DNA of 64,000 nt from Tridacna crocea (taxonomy: Eukaryota; Mollusca; Bivalvia; Cardiida; Cardiidae). Below are positions 54,895 to 64,000 of this stretch, piece after piece. The first letter of the stretch is position 1, and each line of letters begins with the position of its first letter. Where the stretch lies: assembly GCA_943736015.1 (NCBI GenBank), contig OX031059.1, forward strand, positions 46,077,159 through 46,141,158. The letters run 5' to 3'. The position numbers were made by a program, and so were the translations under genes. Under the pieces are notes generated by a model. That model made no database searches. It was given only the letters and a program-made list of their open reading frames with translations, and was not told where the DNA came from.

Positions 54895-55207
54895 ACATGA
54901 GGCACATTTTACCCATAATTAAGTCAATGATTTCATTGATTAGCATGCAACTGTGGAAAGGGAGGTCAAAGGCGCTGTCTGATCTTAGTTTACATATGTG
55001 TAGGAAGATGTAGATCCAAGGTCGCAGGCAGCGCGTTCTTCAATCCTTCTTACTGCAGTTGCCTGCGAAAAAAAAACGTTCATCACAAATGAAAAACAAA
55101 AAAAGTACTTTTTTTCTATTCTTGAAATTCCCTACCTAAGTAAGTTAGTTATTTGAGATGTATTGACATCTCAATGACTTGGGTTTTTCTAACAATAAAA
55201 AAGGTAC

Positions 55208-55437
55208 TTAACCCATTACCAAACGACAAAATTTTAGGTTTGTCAAAATTGAAAGGAACTGCAGACGACAAAATAAAAGTGACTGAAAATTTGAAATTTG
55301 TTTTGTTAAGGGTAGAAAAACATTGTGGGAAAAGGAGAAAATGCTGGTTACCAGCATTTTCTCCTTTTTCCACAATGTTTTCTAAAGGCTTCTTTCTCAG
55401 GGGCGTCAAAAGTAGGGATTGTGTGGTAATGGGTTAA
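55208..55437 (-). mobile_element. Family A element, full length (230 bp)
   Basis: TTAACCCATTACCAAACGAC to GTGTGGTAATGGGTTAA. Palindrome near perfect, with an extra A at one outer edge (AGAAAAACATTG). Confidence 0.92.
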
Positions 55438-55442
55438 ACATG

Positions 55443-55520
55443 TATTAGCCCTATACCACACAACCTGTTGCTTTATCACCCTCTGAGGAAGAAAGCCTCT
55501 GAAAACAAAGACCCCTCTAT
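55443..55520 (+). repeat. Family A left part, rest replaced
   Basis: TTAGCCCTATACCACACAAC, CTGAGGAAGAAAGCCTCTG and AAAACA. The palindrome is lost and repeat N follows shortly after. Confidence 0.55.
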
Positions 55521-55550
55521 TTTCTCAAGGTTTTCCCTGTAAGAATGTTG

Positions 55551-55640
55551 TCTGCGCATGTCATATTCCTCGAAGATTCGACCTGTCTACTATGATGCAT
55601 CACCCATCCCCGGATACCTGGGAAAAGTAGGGCTCATACC
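55551..55640 (-). repeat. Dispersed repeat N, copy 1
   Basis: Its minus strand aligns with 58613-58662: GTGATG, then GAATCTTCGA.GAATATGAC and ATGCGCAGACAAC. Class unknown. Both copies sit inside remains of A elements. Confidence 0.6.
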
Positions 55641-55780
55641 AAAGCTATTAGTCTATTACCCTAGCATGTAGAAGCTGTTTTAATAAATGGTCGGTATATA
55701 GGTTACAAAGCTGAATGAATGAAAGTAACGGTTGTTGTTTTGAAAAAAATGACTCCGCATTTGTACCCAGAATACTCAAA

Positions 55781-56137
55781 TGTACGGAATCCTGTTTCTG
55801 CCATCCACTTTTCGACCTACGAGGAACTCGAAAAGTGGAAATTAGGCTCGAAAAGTGGAAGTTTTATTGACAATTGTCATGTGAAAAACTTCCACTTTTC
55901 TTCTTTTCGACCTAGCATTTTAAGGCGAAAAGTGGAAGTTAGAACTTCCTAATTTCTACTTTTCTAGACAAACGTGAGGTCGAAAAGTGGAAAGTTTTAT
56001 GACAATTGTCAGGTCAAAAACCTCAACTTTTCGACTTTTCGAGGTAACTTTTTTGCTAGAAAAGTGGAAGTTAGTGTGCCTAATTTCTACTTTCCTCGTA
56101 GGTCGAAAAGTGGATGGCGGAAACAGGATTCCGTACA
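55781..56137. mobile_element. Family K element with 45-bp terminal inverted repeats (357 bp)
   Basis: The ends start TGTACGGAATCCTGTTTCTG and match over 45 nt with one mismatch (55781-55825 against 56093-56137). The interior holds about ten copies of CGAAAAGTGGAA or its complement. It includes two modules built as arm, GACAATTGTC centre, opposite arm (about 55849-55899 and 55980-56034). No coding capacity. Single copy here; target duplication not evident. Confidence 0.85.
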
Positions 56138-56239
56138 AATTAGATAGATGTGTATGTGTAGAATGCCATCTAGCGGGAGATAATGTTGTAAGGATAGTTT
56201 TAACTCGGAATTACGGCTCTATAGGCTGCCACTTATACG

Positions 56240-56310
56240 GTTTTATAGTATCTGTTGCATCTATTCTGCACAGAACATGCAGTATGACTGGATCTACGCT
56301 GTCCGGCATT
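56240..56310. repeat. Family B palindrome relic
   Basis: TTCTGCACAGAACATGCAGTATGAC, then TGGATCTACGCTGTCCGGC; the left arm is short. Confidence 0.5.
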
Positions 56311-56402
56311 TTACGAAATATTCTGGTCGATATCGAACTTTAATGATCGGAATATTTGCTTAGATAAAATATATCTAGACTACCTATTTGTTTTTTTTTG
56401 TG

Positions 56403-56593
56403 TGTCATTCTTTACCAAACAATCCTATGCCCAGAGTTAAAAGGTTTTCTTTTTAAACATTGTTGGAAAAAAAAGAATATACTTGATACCATTTTAAAGA
56501 CAAATACGATCATTTGAAGTACATTAAATATTTCCTCTACAAATTCTTTAATTTCGACGAGTCTAAAAGTTTGTCTTGTGACAAGGACTTAAA
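56403..56593 (+). repeat. Degraded family A element
   Basis: CATTCTTTACCAAACAATCC, AAACATTGTTGGAAAAAAAAG and TCGACGAGTCTAAAAGTTTGTC. The right arm is deleted. Confidence 0.6.
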
Positions 56594-56599
56594 TCCTGC

Positions 56600-56820
56600 A
56601 TTAGGTTGCAAAACTTCTGACTCCTTTACGTTGAAAACAGTAGCAGTTGACACATGAAATGTGGCTCCTATGATGGGATTTGTCTTTGGAAGGTTAGAAA
56701 ACATTGTGGGAAAATGAGAAAATGCTGGTTTTCCAGCATTTTCTCATTTTCTCACAATGTTTTTTGACAACCGTATTATTCAAGATCGTAAAACTACAAT
56801 ATTCCAGGGCAAAGGATTAA
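56600..56820 (-). mobile_element. Family A element with variant palindrome
   Basis: The arms read GTGGGAAAATGAGAAAATGC / GCATTTTCTCATTTTCTCAC: the AATGAG change is matched by CTCATT opposite. The turn is CTGGTTTTCCAG. Left outer end worn, right end CAAAGGATTAA. Confidence 0.78.
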
Positions 56821-57003
56821 GTAAGCCGCATGTTCTTTTGCGAAATGTCAGAGAAAACCTAGAAAATATTGTCTGGATGGTATCTTCTAAAAGCTTCTCT
56901 GGAGCCTTTCTATTTTTTTCCTTCCAACTGCCAAGTTTGATGTATTTCACGTAAGTCTTTCTCGCCAAATTAATGGTTTCGTTTTTTTTCTTGTTTGGTC
57001 TGA

Positions 57004-57180
57004 GTTTACTCTATGCCAGTGAACAAAGTGATAGCATTTGCCGGGGACAAATTTAGCATGGCTTTTTATGATGAAATTTGAATCAGGCAGGGTAGAAAAA
57101 CATACGAGCATTGAAGAAAATGCTGTTTACCATCATTTTCTCTTTTTGTATTAGCTGATGCGTGATTGTTGGGGTAAAAG
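57004..57180 (-). repeat. Degraded family A element
   Basis: AAAGTGATAGCATTTGCCGG, GAGCATTGAAGAAAATGCTG, TTTACCATCATTTTCTC and TTGTTGGGGTAAAAGGAAC. Confidence 0.55.
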
Positions 57181-57393
57181 GAACTTCAAAGAACAACTAT
57201 TTTCAAAGAGGCGGAAAAAACGCCATGTTTGTGCAGCGATGGGATTATTAAATTTCCATTTTAAGATTGAGAAGGAAGTAAAAGCAAAATCTACAAGCAA
57301 CATTTTCTTTATTTGTTACATTTTGTAGTATTTTAAAGTGACAAGTGCGTGTCACAGAACCGAAACTTTTCATAGAAATCACAAATATTAATC

Positions 57394-57598
57394 ATCATTT
57401 ATTCAAATAAATGAAATAACACTTCCAGACCTATTGTATAAACTTGAATTCAGCTATTTCAATGGCACTTTAGGGGACAGATATTGCCTTATCGGACAGT
57501 TTAGATCTAAGATCAGACTGCACGTTCTGTGCATTCTGATCTTGATCTACATTGTTCGCAAAAGATCGGTGAGTCGCACATAGCAGCTTAAGGTTTTA
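57394..57598. mobile_element. Family B element
   Basis: AAATGAAATAACACTTCCAG, ATTTCAATGGCACTTTAGGGG and TTATCGGACAG lead to a palindrome turning at CTGCACGTTCTGTGCA. Right end GTGAGTCGCACATAGCAGC. TTAA sites not preserved. Confidence 0.75.
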
Positions 57599-57621
57599 TT
57601 CAAATAACATTTGCCCAGTGT

Positions 57622-57716
57622 TCCTCGTCGTCATCATCGATATCATCATCAACATTATCATCATTGTCATGTCGTTATCGTGATCACCATTATCATCATC
57701 ACTGCCATTGTTGTTG
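57622..57716 (+). repeat. ATC-rich trinucleotide repeat
   Basis: Interrupted ATC/GTC/TTG triplets. It produces an Asp/Met-rich minus-strand frame that is not a gene. Confidence 0.9.
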
Positions 57717-57815
57717 TTTGTCACAATTCTTATTTCTAGTTTAAATAAAGAAAGAAGAAACATTGTAACTTGTAATTTCATTTCTTATACGTTTCATTAT
57801 AATGTTTTGCAGCCA

Positions 57816-58034
57816 TTAACGCTTTCCCAAACAATCCCTGGTTTTTACGGGTCTGGAACGGTAGCCTTTTGAAAACATTGTGGGAAAAGGAGAAAATGCT
57901 GGTAACCAGCATTTTCTCCTTTTCCCACAATGTTTTCTACCCTATCATAGACAGAAATCATCTTTTCAGCAAGAGTTGAATTGTCGTCTTCAAATACTTT
58001 CAATTTCGTCTAGTCCAAAAGTTTGTCGGGTTAA
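57816..58034 (+). mobile_element. Family A element (219 bp)
   Basis: 'CCTGGTTTTTACGGG' subtype with TTAA at both ends and a perfect palindrome. About ten bases are missing near the right end (GTTTGTCGGGTTAA). Confidence 0.88.
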
Positions 58035-58265
58035 GTACGACATTTTCCTGAATCCAAAACTTGCACAATCAGCGAAACTGTCCAGACTGGATGAAAGTAC
58101 TGTTCTCTTGTAGACTGATCCGTTACCGATAGATTCTGGATAAAGGTATTTATTTGACAATAAATTGACAATAAATTGCCATTGACGAGTAGAAAGAAAG
58201 CCTTCTTGAACATGAATAGTTAGAATGAAGAAAAGTTTGAATCCGTATCTGCAGCACACATTCCT

Positions 58266-58700
58266 TTCTCAGCCTTTTACCAAGTAACAAAATTGTAGAC
58301 AAAGTCCAAAGTTGAAGCAACAGCAGGCGACAGAATAAATATGACTGAAAATTGACATCGGTACTTGGAAGGGTAGAAAACAGTGTTGGAACAGAATAAA
58401 ATGGCCATTGCCGACATCTGTCTTCTATTTTTACCACTTAAATTGAAAAAGCCTGCTTCATCAGGATCGTTACCATTATCTCCCGCTCCACGGCATTCTA
58501 TAAATACTCATCTATCTGATATGGGCATCCTGGGTACAGAACTGAACCACTTTCCTACGCGACAACCGTTACTTTGAATATTACAGTCAGCCCGCTTTTG
58601 GGGCTAGTGATGTGTCATATAAGACAGAGAATCTTCGAAGAATATGACATGCGCAGACAACGGGGTCGTTACAACTCGTGATTGTGTGGTGAAGCTTTAA
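58266..58700 (-). repeat. Family A element split by repeat N
   Basis: TTTTACCAAGTAACAAAATTG, GTAGAAAACAGTGTTGG and ATGGCCATTGCCGACATC (worn turn), then GGATCGTTACC. After about 190 bp of foreign sequence, GGGTCGTTACAACTCGTG and ATTGTGTGGTGAAGCTTTAA complete it. Confidence 0.55.
58480..58662 (+). repeat. Dispersed repeat N, copy 2
   Basis: The right part (GTGATGTGTCATATAAGACAG ... ATGCGCAGACAAC) matches copy 1 in inverse orientation. The left part has no match in the window. The short sequence GG.TCGTTAC occurs on both sides and may be its target duplication. Confidence 0.5.
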
Positions 58701-59009
58701 GGTACAGGTATTGCGAATAAAGTAATCTGTAACACGTAAATCAATATGAAAATATTGTTCAAAGAAAGCTCTCCTTTCACCACAATGTTTTCAAATGTGG
58801 CCTGCAGCAAGACGAAAAATTCTAGATGTGGTCATATGTTAAAATCGTTATAAACAGTTATTTCAGTTCTCAGAGTGACTTTGCATTCATTGCGCCTTCT
58901 TACATGTGCGGTGCGCATCACTCTTTCAAAAGTCACAGGTTGATTTCAGTCTCAATACTTTTTTTTTTTATCCAGTGCTGAACGATTAGAGCAGATATGT
59001 ATATGAATC

Positions 59010-59065
59010 AGGGTCCGTATTCACCAACCATTCTTAAGAACGTTCTTTGTCTTATTCTCCAGAAA
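59010..59065 (+). repeat. Family D left end only
   Basis: CAGGGTCCGTATTCACCAAC through CGTTCTTTGTCTTATTCTCC; D sequence then stops. Confidence 0.75.
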
Positions 59066-59451
59066 TGATGTGAATTTCATAAATGAATGAATTTTAGGTC
59101 TACCCTATCAAAAACTCTACCGGACTGTTTCTCCAAGTTCGAATACTTTTAATAGTCGACTGAACCAGCGAGGCAGGTTAGAAGTTTATCTTTTATGTAC
59201 ACCAAACATACCAAAAGTATTGACATACATGGTGACATACACTTTGTTACTTACATGGATGTTTCTTGAAATACAAATATACAACACACCTGTAAAACTA
59301 TTGTTTCCGACAAGTCATTATTTATTCATGTTTTGGTCGCTTGAAATCCTTATCCAGAATGTTGGCAGTCCAGCTGTATACCAGACTGTGCCGTCTTTTG
59401 ATGACGCAGATGAAGAAGACATTTTGGGGTACTGTGGCGAAAGAGAAATGC

Positions 59452-59679
59452 TGGTAAATCACACAATCCCGACTTTTGACGACCCTTCTTTTGAGAAAGA
59501 AGCCTATAGAAAACATTGTGGTAAAAGGAGAAAATGCTGGTAACCAGCATTTTCTCCTTTTCCCACAGTGTTTTCTACCCTTCACAAAACAAATTTCAAA
59601 TTTTTCAGTCACTTTTATTTTTTCGTCTGCAACTGCTTTCGATTTTGACAAACCTAATAAAATATTGGTAATGAGTTAA
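59452..59679 (+). mobile_element. Family A element
   Basis: Left end altered to TAAATCACACAATCCCG and preceded by an A-like GAGAAATGCTGG, so it may have landed in an older A relic. The palindrome is GTGGTAAAAGGAG against CCTTTTCCCACAGTG. Right end intact. Confidence 0.82.
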
Positions 59680-60600
59680 GTCGCATGTAAATTGTCGTCT
59701 GCAATAAACCTACAGTCTTGACAGGTGTAAAGCTTTGCAGTTTGTAATAAAGATAAAAAAAAAATACTCTGATGTTTTGGTTTATTTTTTGTTTTTTCAA
59801 CACGTATACTACACAACACTCAAACCCTCAAAAGAAGCGCAATGATGAAGCGTCTGAACAAAAGGGGAAAAAATCCTTCGTTTTGTGTAAAGACTGATCG
59901 CTCCTTTTTCAGTAAGATTTTCATAACCTGTCCGAACAAAGATCGTGTTTGCACACTTAGGGGTTTATTAGATTGGCCGCTGACATCACTGGTTGCAGAA
60001 TGACCGGTCAATACCGTGGTAATGTGAAGATACAACTGCATTTCCTTTTCTTACTCTGACTGAACAGTTTGGTGACGAATTGATGTGACGCAAAAGCTTG
60101 TTGAAGCAGGGTTCCGCAACATTCAACAGTATTTCAGTGATAATGCAGTAACAGCTCATTCATTCATTGATTTCTGGGTTTTTTAAGGGTTAGGCATGGG
60201 CACTACACAGTGTTGTGCTCAAGAACTCTTCCAAATGAGTGGCACCGCATTTGCTGTTGTTGTTGTAGTTGTTCTTGTTGCTATTGGTGCATTTACAATG
60301 CAATTACCCACATGTTCTTTCTAATATAAGTTACCAATTTAACAGAAACTCATGGTCTGAAATGATTTTCTTTAAATATGTTTTATCAGATCGATTTATG
60401 TTTTTTTTCTTCAGATTACTGAAGAATTAAACTGTATACACTTCTAGAACATGTACCATCTTAAACACAAGAAATTCAATAATGAGTTAACGAGAGAAAA
60501 GGCAAACTTGGAGGCTGCAAAGGAATCGGTTGAATCACATAATCTTGCAAGTGGTGTATTTTAGTTTCGACATTATGGTGTATTTATTTTGTTATCTAAA
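59680..60600. other. No recognised feature
   Basis: A short TTG-rich run near 60254-60290; otherwise no match. Confidence 0.42.
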
Positions 60601-60630
60601 TTAGTTCATTTTCCACCTTCCTGGCTGTCT

Positions 60631-60666
60631 CCCTCTCTCTGTCTTTCTCTGTGTGTCTGTGTCTGT

Positions 60667-60710
<44 letters not shown>
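60631..60710 (+). repeat. (CT)n/(TGTC)n microsatellite
   Basis: TCTC units, TGTG-rich middle, then about 20 pure CT repeats. Confidence 0.95.
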
Positions 60711-60711
<1 letters not shown>

Positions 60712-60976
60712 CTGAAGTCCAGATATCATCCATTAAGACATAAGCTACAAATACCGCAAATCGATTTCTGCATCCGGATAATAGCTCCCTTGTGACAAGA
60801 ATCGGAATTCTCTTTTGTCATCCTGGCAAATTATGACCGATGGCTATCTACACTAAATATAGGGAAAACACTTAAAGAATAAACCATTTACTCTTGGCAA
60901 GCACTGCAGAGATTAATCTTAAGCTTTTGATTTTTAGACAGTAGATCTAGACAGTCTAGTGAAGGTTGTTATTTCT

Positions 60977-61170
60977 GGGTCTGTATTCAACGTCCATTTG
61001 AATCAGGGCCATTCTGAAGTCTTCTTCTCAAGGATCTTCTACATTTGAAAGTAACGCAACTTCCGATTGGTTAAACCAAATGGTCAGAGCCGTTTTACTT
61101 TCAAAATCTATTATTAGAATGAAATTCAGATTGCTTGGAGAAGATTTTTGGTCTTGTCTAAAATCAACGA
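60977..61170. repeat. Degraded family D element
   Basis: GGTCTGTATTCAACGTCCAT, ACATTTGAAAGTAACGCAAC, TTCCGATTGGTTAAACCAAATGG and TTTACTTTCAAAAT; the right side is poorly matched. Confidence 0.65.
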
Positions 61171-61835
61171 GAAAAAGTCTGAGAACAGGCTCTTTTCAGC
61201 GATATCTTGATTGCTGTTAAAACTCCTGACAGTGTTTGGTGCATAGTTTTTATACATTTACGTTGAAATCCGACTGGTTTTATTCTTTTAATCTTCTATT
61301 AGATAATTATCATGCATATTGAGACACACAAAATAGATTCCATCCGTTAAAATCAATGTTTCTTTTCTCCACGATGTTTTCACTTGGTGTGCAGTAAAAG
61401 GAATCAAGCAATTCTTCTGCCGCTGATTATGTGGTAAAGCCCATGTGTCCGAATGGAGGAAACTACATCACTTGGCTTATTTTAATCATAAGACTTTGAC
61501 GAATAGATACTGAACACATGAATTTCATGATGAAATACTCTAGAACATGAAATATATTAACACATCTACTATTATAGATCGTTTCAGGTTGTTCTATGTA
61601 GACTCGTACTCCCGGGAGAGTTTGGAACAAGCCTTGTGGCATGTAGTACGGAAGGACAATACTGTTCCGCATTTTATGAATACAGAATTAAGTGAGTAGG
61701 CTCGTTTTGTCTGTTGTGAACTGACTTTATATATCTTTATTTTAATCGAGTGATTTTCGGATACAAGGTCGATGGTCTTTTTTAGCTTGTCGACACTGTG
61801 TTGTTGGCGACAGTAATTAACGTAGGCCTGTAATA
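61171..61835. other. No recognised gene
   Basis: A weak A-like right half may exist near 61357-61440 (TTCTTTTCTCCACGATGTTTTC, GATTATGTGGTAAAGC). Confidence 0.35.
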
Positions 61836-62063
61836 TTAACCCTTTCCCAAACAATCCCAGGTTTTCACGACCCTGGGAAAGAAGGCTTTTGAAAACATTG
61901 TGGGAAAAGGAGAAAATGCTGGTAACCAGCATTTTCTCCTTTTCCCACAATGTTTTCTGTCCTATCAGAGACCTTAAGCTAATTTGTATCAATTCCGAAA
62001 TTGTCGTTTGCAGCTGCTATCAGTTTAGTAGAGTCTTAAATTTGCCGTTTGGGAAAAGGCTAA
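61836..62063 (+). mobile_element. Family A element, near full length
   Basis: TTAACCCTTTCCCAAACAATC to GCCGTTTGGGAAAAGGCTAA. The palindrome is perfect. GGTTTTCACGACCC subtype. Confidence 0.9.
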
Positions 62064-62209
62064 AGGATCCGGAAGCGAATCACGAGAGGAGGTTGGTGGT
62101 CCTTTGGAACTACTCATTTCACTGCGCGAATACTGGTTATGGTCCCAAACATTGGCGGCAAACATTGAGAGTGGTGAGTATAACTTGTTAGCACTTTTTT
62201 TTTTCAAAA

Positions 62210-62399
62210 GGAATTGAGCTCTTTAGCCGATAGTGGAAACCCCAACTTTGCTTGTTCAAAGGTAATTTCTGGGGGGAAAATATGTCCTCACTGGACAGAG
62301 TAGATCAAAGATAAAACTGCACGTTCTTTGTTGTCTGATCTTGATCTACACTGTCGGCAAAAGTTCGATGAGTCCCGCTTAGCTCCCTAGAAAGGGTTA
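62210..62399. mobile_element. Family B element, worn
   Basis: TCTTTAGCCGATAGTGGAAACC, TTGTTCAAAGGTAATTTCTGG and CACTGGACAGAGTAGATCAAAG; turn CTGCACGTTCTTTGTTGTC; right end GATGAGTCCCGCTTAGC, then GGGTTAG. Confidence 0.7.
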
Positions 62400-62410
62400 G
62401 ATAAATAGCA

Positions 62411-62543
62411 TTCTCTCCTTTTCCTGCGTTGCTATCTGTCTTTTCACAGAAAACCCAGTCATTTGAGCTGCAGTTAAATTGTCGTCTGCAAATGCTTTCA
62501 ATTTAGACAGGTATAAAGTTTTATCGTCTGGTTAAGAGGTAAA
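62411..62543 (+). repeat. Half family A element starting near the palindrome centre
   Basis: Begins AGCATTCTCTCCTTTTCC, close to the turn, and keeps TTGTCGTCTGCAAATGC and ATCGTCTGGTTAAGAGGTAA. No left half. Confidence 0.72.
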
Positions 62544-62636
62544 TAACCAAACAAAGAAATAAGTTTTTAACACAACATGATAGTCCTAGACTATGAGTTT
62601 TTCAGTATAAATTTCCATATTTTTTACACTTATATG

Positions 62637-62866
62637 CTTTTTCCAGACGATAAAATATAAGACCAATCCAGATTAAAAGCAAGTGCAGACCTATACACTG
62701 ACTGTGGCTTAAGATCATATGAATTGCTTTAGATAGGGTTAAAAAATTGTTGGAAAAGGAGAAAATGCTGGTACCAGCATTTTCTCCTTTTCTAACAGTA
62801 TTTTCAAAAGCGTGTTTCTCATCAGTCAAGGTCGGTAAAATTTGAGAGTGTTTGATACAGGATTAA
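62637..62866 (-). repeat. Family A element, worn ends
   Basis: Palindrome GTTGGAAAAGGAGAAAATGC turning at CTGGTACCAG (a perfect even palindrome, one base fewer). Outer regions poorly matched; right end GTTTGATACAGGATTAA. Confidence 0.72.
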
Positions 62867-62997
62867 ATTCGTTCAAGCCTATTGGGTTGTCTTGTCTGGT
62901 CTATATTTCACATGGGAACAATTTTGTCTTAGTATAGGAGAAATTAAAGTGAGAGCACTGGGTATCAAATTTTAAAACCTACACTAAAATTTGACTC

Positions 62998-63225
62998 TTA
63001 ACTCTTTACCAAACGACAAATTTTTAGACTTGTCCAAATTGAAAGCAGTTGCAGACGAGAAAATTAATGTGACTCACAAATTTAAATTTGTTTAAGGAAG
63101 GATTGAAAACATTGTAGGAAAAGGAGAAAATGTTTGTCACAAGCATTTTCTCTTTTTCCCACATGTTTTCAAAAGACTTCTTTCTCAGGGTCGTCAAAAG
63201 TAGGGATTGTGTGGTAATGGGTTAA
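62998..63225 (-). mobile_element. Family A element, full length (228 bp)
   Basis: TTAACTCTTTACCAAACGAC to GTGTGGTAATGGGTTAA. The turn is changed to TTTGTCACAAGC, with one arm base lost (CCCACATG). A B element starts at its right TTAA. Confidence 0.88.
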
Positions 63226-63436
63226 GCTGCCGTGCGCGTCTTGCTGAGCCTTTATGGACAGCGCAGATCAAGATCAGACTGCACAGAATGTGCAGTCTGA
63301 TCTTAGATCTAAGCTGTCAGATCAGGAGATGTTTTTTTTCATCCCAAAGGGTAAGTTTGAAATACCATTAGTCTATTCGAGTTTTTATTATTGGTTTGAA
63401 AGTTTTATGTGACATATTTAGCATGATAAGTGTTAA
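63222..63436. mobile_element. Family B element
   Basis: TTAAGCTGCCGTGCGCG, CTGAGCCTTTATGGACAGCG; palindrome GATCAAGATCAGACTGCAC-AGAAT-GTGCAGTCTGATCTTAGATC; far end TTTAGCATGATAAGTGTTAA. Confidence 0.8.
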
Positions 63437-63449
63437 AAATAATGTGATT

Positions 63450-63678
63450 TTAACCCATTACCACTCAATACCTACTTTTGACGCCCTTGAGAAAGATGCC
63501 TTTAGAAAACATTGTGGGAAAAGGAGAAAATGCTGGTAACCAGCATTTTCTCCTTTTCCCACAATGTTTTCTACCCTTTACAAATCAAATTTCAAATATT
63601 CAGTCACTTTTATTTTGTCGTCTGCAAATGCTTTCGATTTGGACAAACCTAAAATTTTGTCGTTTGGTAAAGACTTAA
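63450..63678 (+). mobile_element. Family A element, full length (229 bp)
   Basis: TTAACCCATTACCACTCAATAC to GTCGTTTGGTAAAGACTTAA, perfect 33-1-33 palindrome. It follows the previous B element by 13 bp. Confidence 0.92.
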
Positions 63679-64000
63679 ACGAGGTCCTGTCTTAAAGGTG
63701 GGTATTTAGAATTTTTACATCTCACCAAATTAAAAATTATATATATCACTGAAATTCATATGAAAAAAATAATACAAATCATCAATAATTAAAATTTATA
63801 AAATTACAAAAAAAAATCTTTTTTGATGGTATTCCCTTAAAAGGCTACGTAGCCTCTTAAGCTATTTTTAGATTTCGCGCCAAAAATCAATAAAGCATTG
63901 TGGGAATGTCAAGTGACTGGCACATGACTCATAACACTTATATTTTCTATCATTACAAACATTAACAATTATTTTCCATAATTTCTTCTTCGGACGCTAT
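63679..64000. other. No recognised feature
   Basis: AT-rich to the window end; contains the short inverted pair AAAAGGCTACG / GTAGCCTCTT at about 63840-63858. Confidence 0.4.

Noticed and set aside
54960-55070. Additional B element
   Set aside because: Only GATGTAGATCCAAGGTCGCAGGC resembles B; no second arm or ends.
57596-57781. Asp/Met-rich minus-strand protein
   Set aside because: It is the translation of the ATC trinucleotide repeat.
4307-64000. CRISPR array from regularly recurring palindromes
   Set aside because: The repeats are dispersed at irregular intervals of hundreds of bases, are flanked by TTAA, and occur in an animal-like genome.

Overview
This 64 kb window reads as non-coding DNA from an animal nuclear genome. 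It is AT-rich, has no operons, no convincing multi-exon gene and no long open frame (the longest are 133-143 codons, and most lie inside repeats). It carries many short hairpin-forming transposon derivatives, tRNA-derived SINE-like repeats and microsatellites. From memory, this repeat style fits a mollusc, probably a bivalve, but nothing in the sequence proves that.

The dominant content is short non-autonomous inverted-repeat elements, given working labels here. Family A has about 50 complete, degraded or partial copies. Intact copies are 227-231 bp, are bounded by TTAA, and carry a central 67-71 bp near-perfect palindrome. Family B and its relative C are also TTAA-bounded; B is built round a palindrome reading toward CTGCAC/GTGCAG. 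Families E, F and G share neither ends nor flanks with B, yet have the same central design: 31-bp arms round a 5-nt spacer with a CTGCRC/GYGCAG apex. Family D is about 195 bp with GGGYCYGTATTCACC-like ends. Families H, I, J and K are rarer foldback elements. K (55781-56137) has 45-bp terminal repeats with one mismatch and an interior built of palindromic modules.

Other elements: a 259-bp internally deleted Tc1-like copy at 23782-24040 that keeps a transposase helix-turn-helix remnant; a TA-flanked element at 7581-8117 with mariner-like ends; two copies of a tRNA-derived SINE at 14880-15833; a tRNA-Lys-like relic at 43886-43963; two possible LINE 3' tails; a roughly 205-bp tandem duplication at 54490-54894; and a 180-bp TTC/GAA tract at 45352.

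Layout: hairpin elements are spread over nearly the whole window. They are densest at 9.9-16.4 kb, 19.2-28.9 kb, 31.5-35 kb, 39.2-48.4 kb and 52-63.7 kb. The largest stretch without a recognised element is 36.2-39.2 kb. Nested insertions (A in B, A in A, A in SINE, D in B) give a relative order of activity, and the SINE pair supplies a near-empty site that supports TTAA-targeted insertion of A. No transposase for A, B, D, E, F or G is visible, so all would have to be mobilised from elsewhere. Two weak coding candidates (42803-42963 and 51331-51747) are listed with low confidence. All family assignments come from comparison within this window by eye; ends of degraded copies are good to about 10-20 bases.
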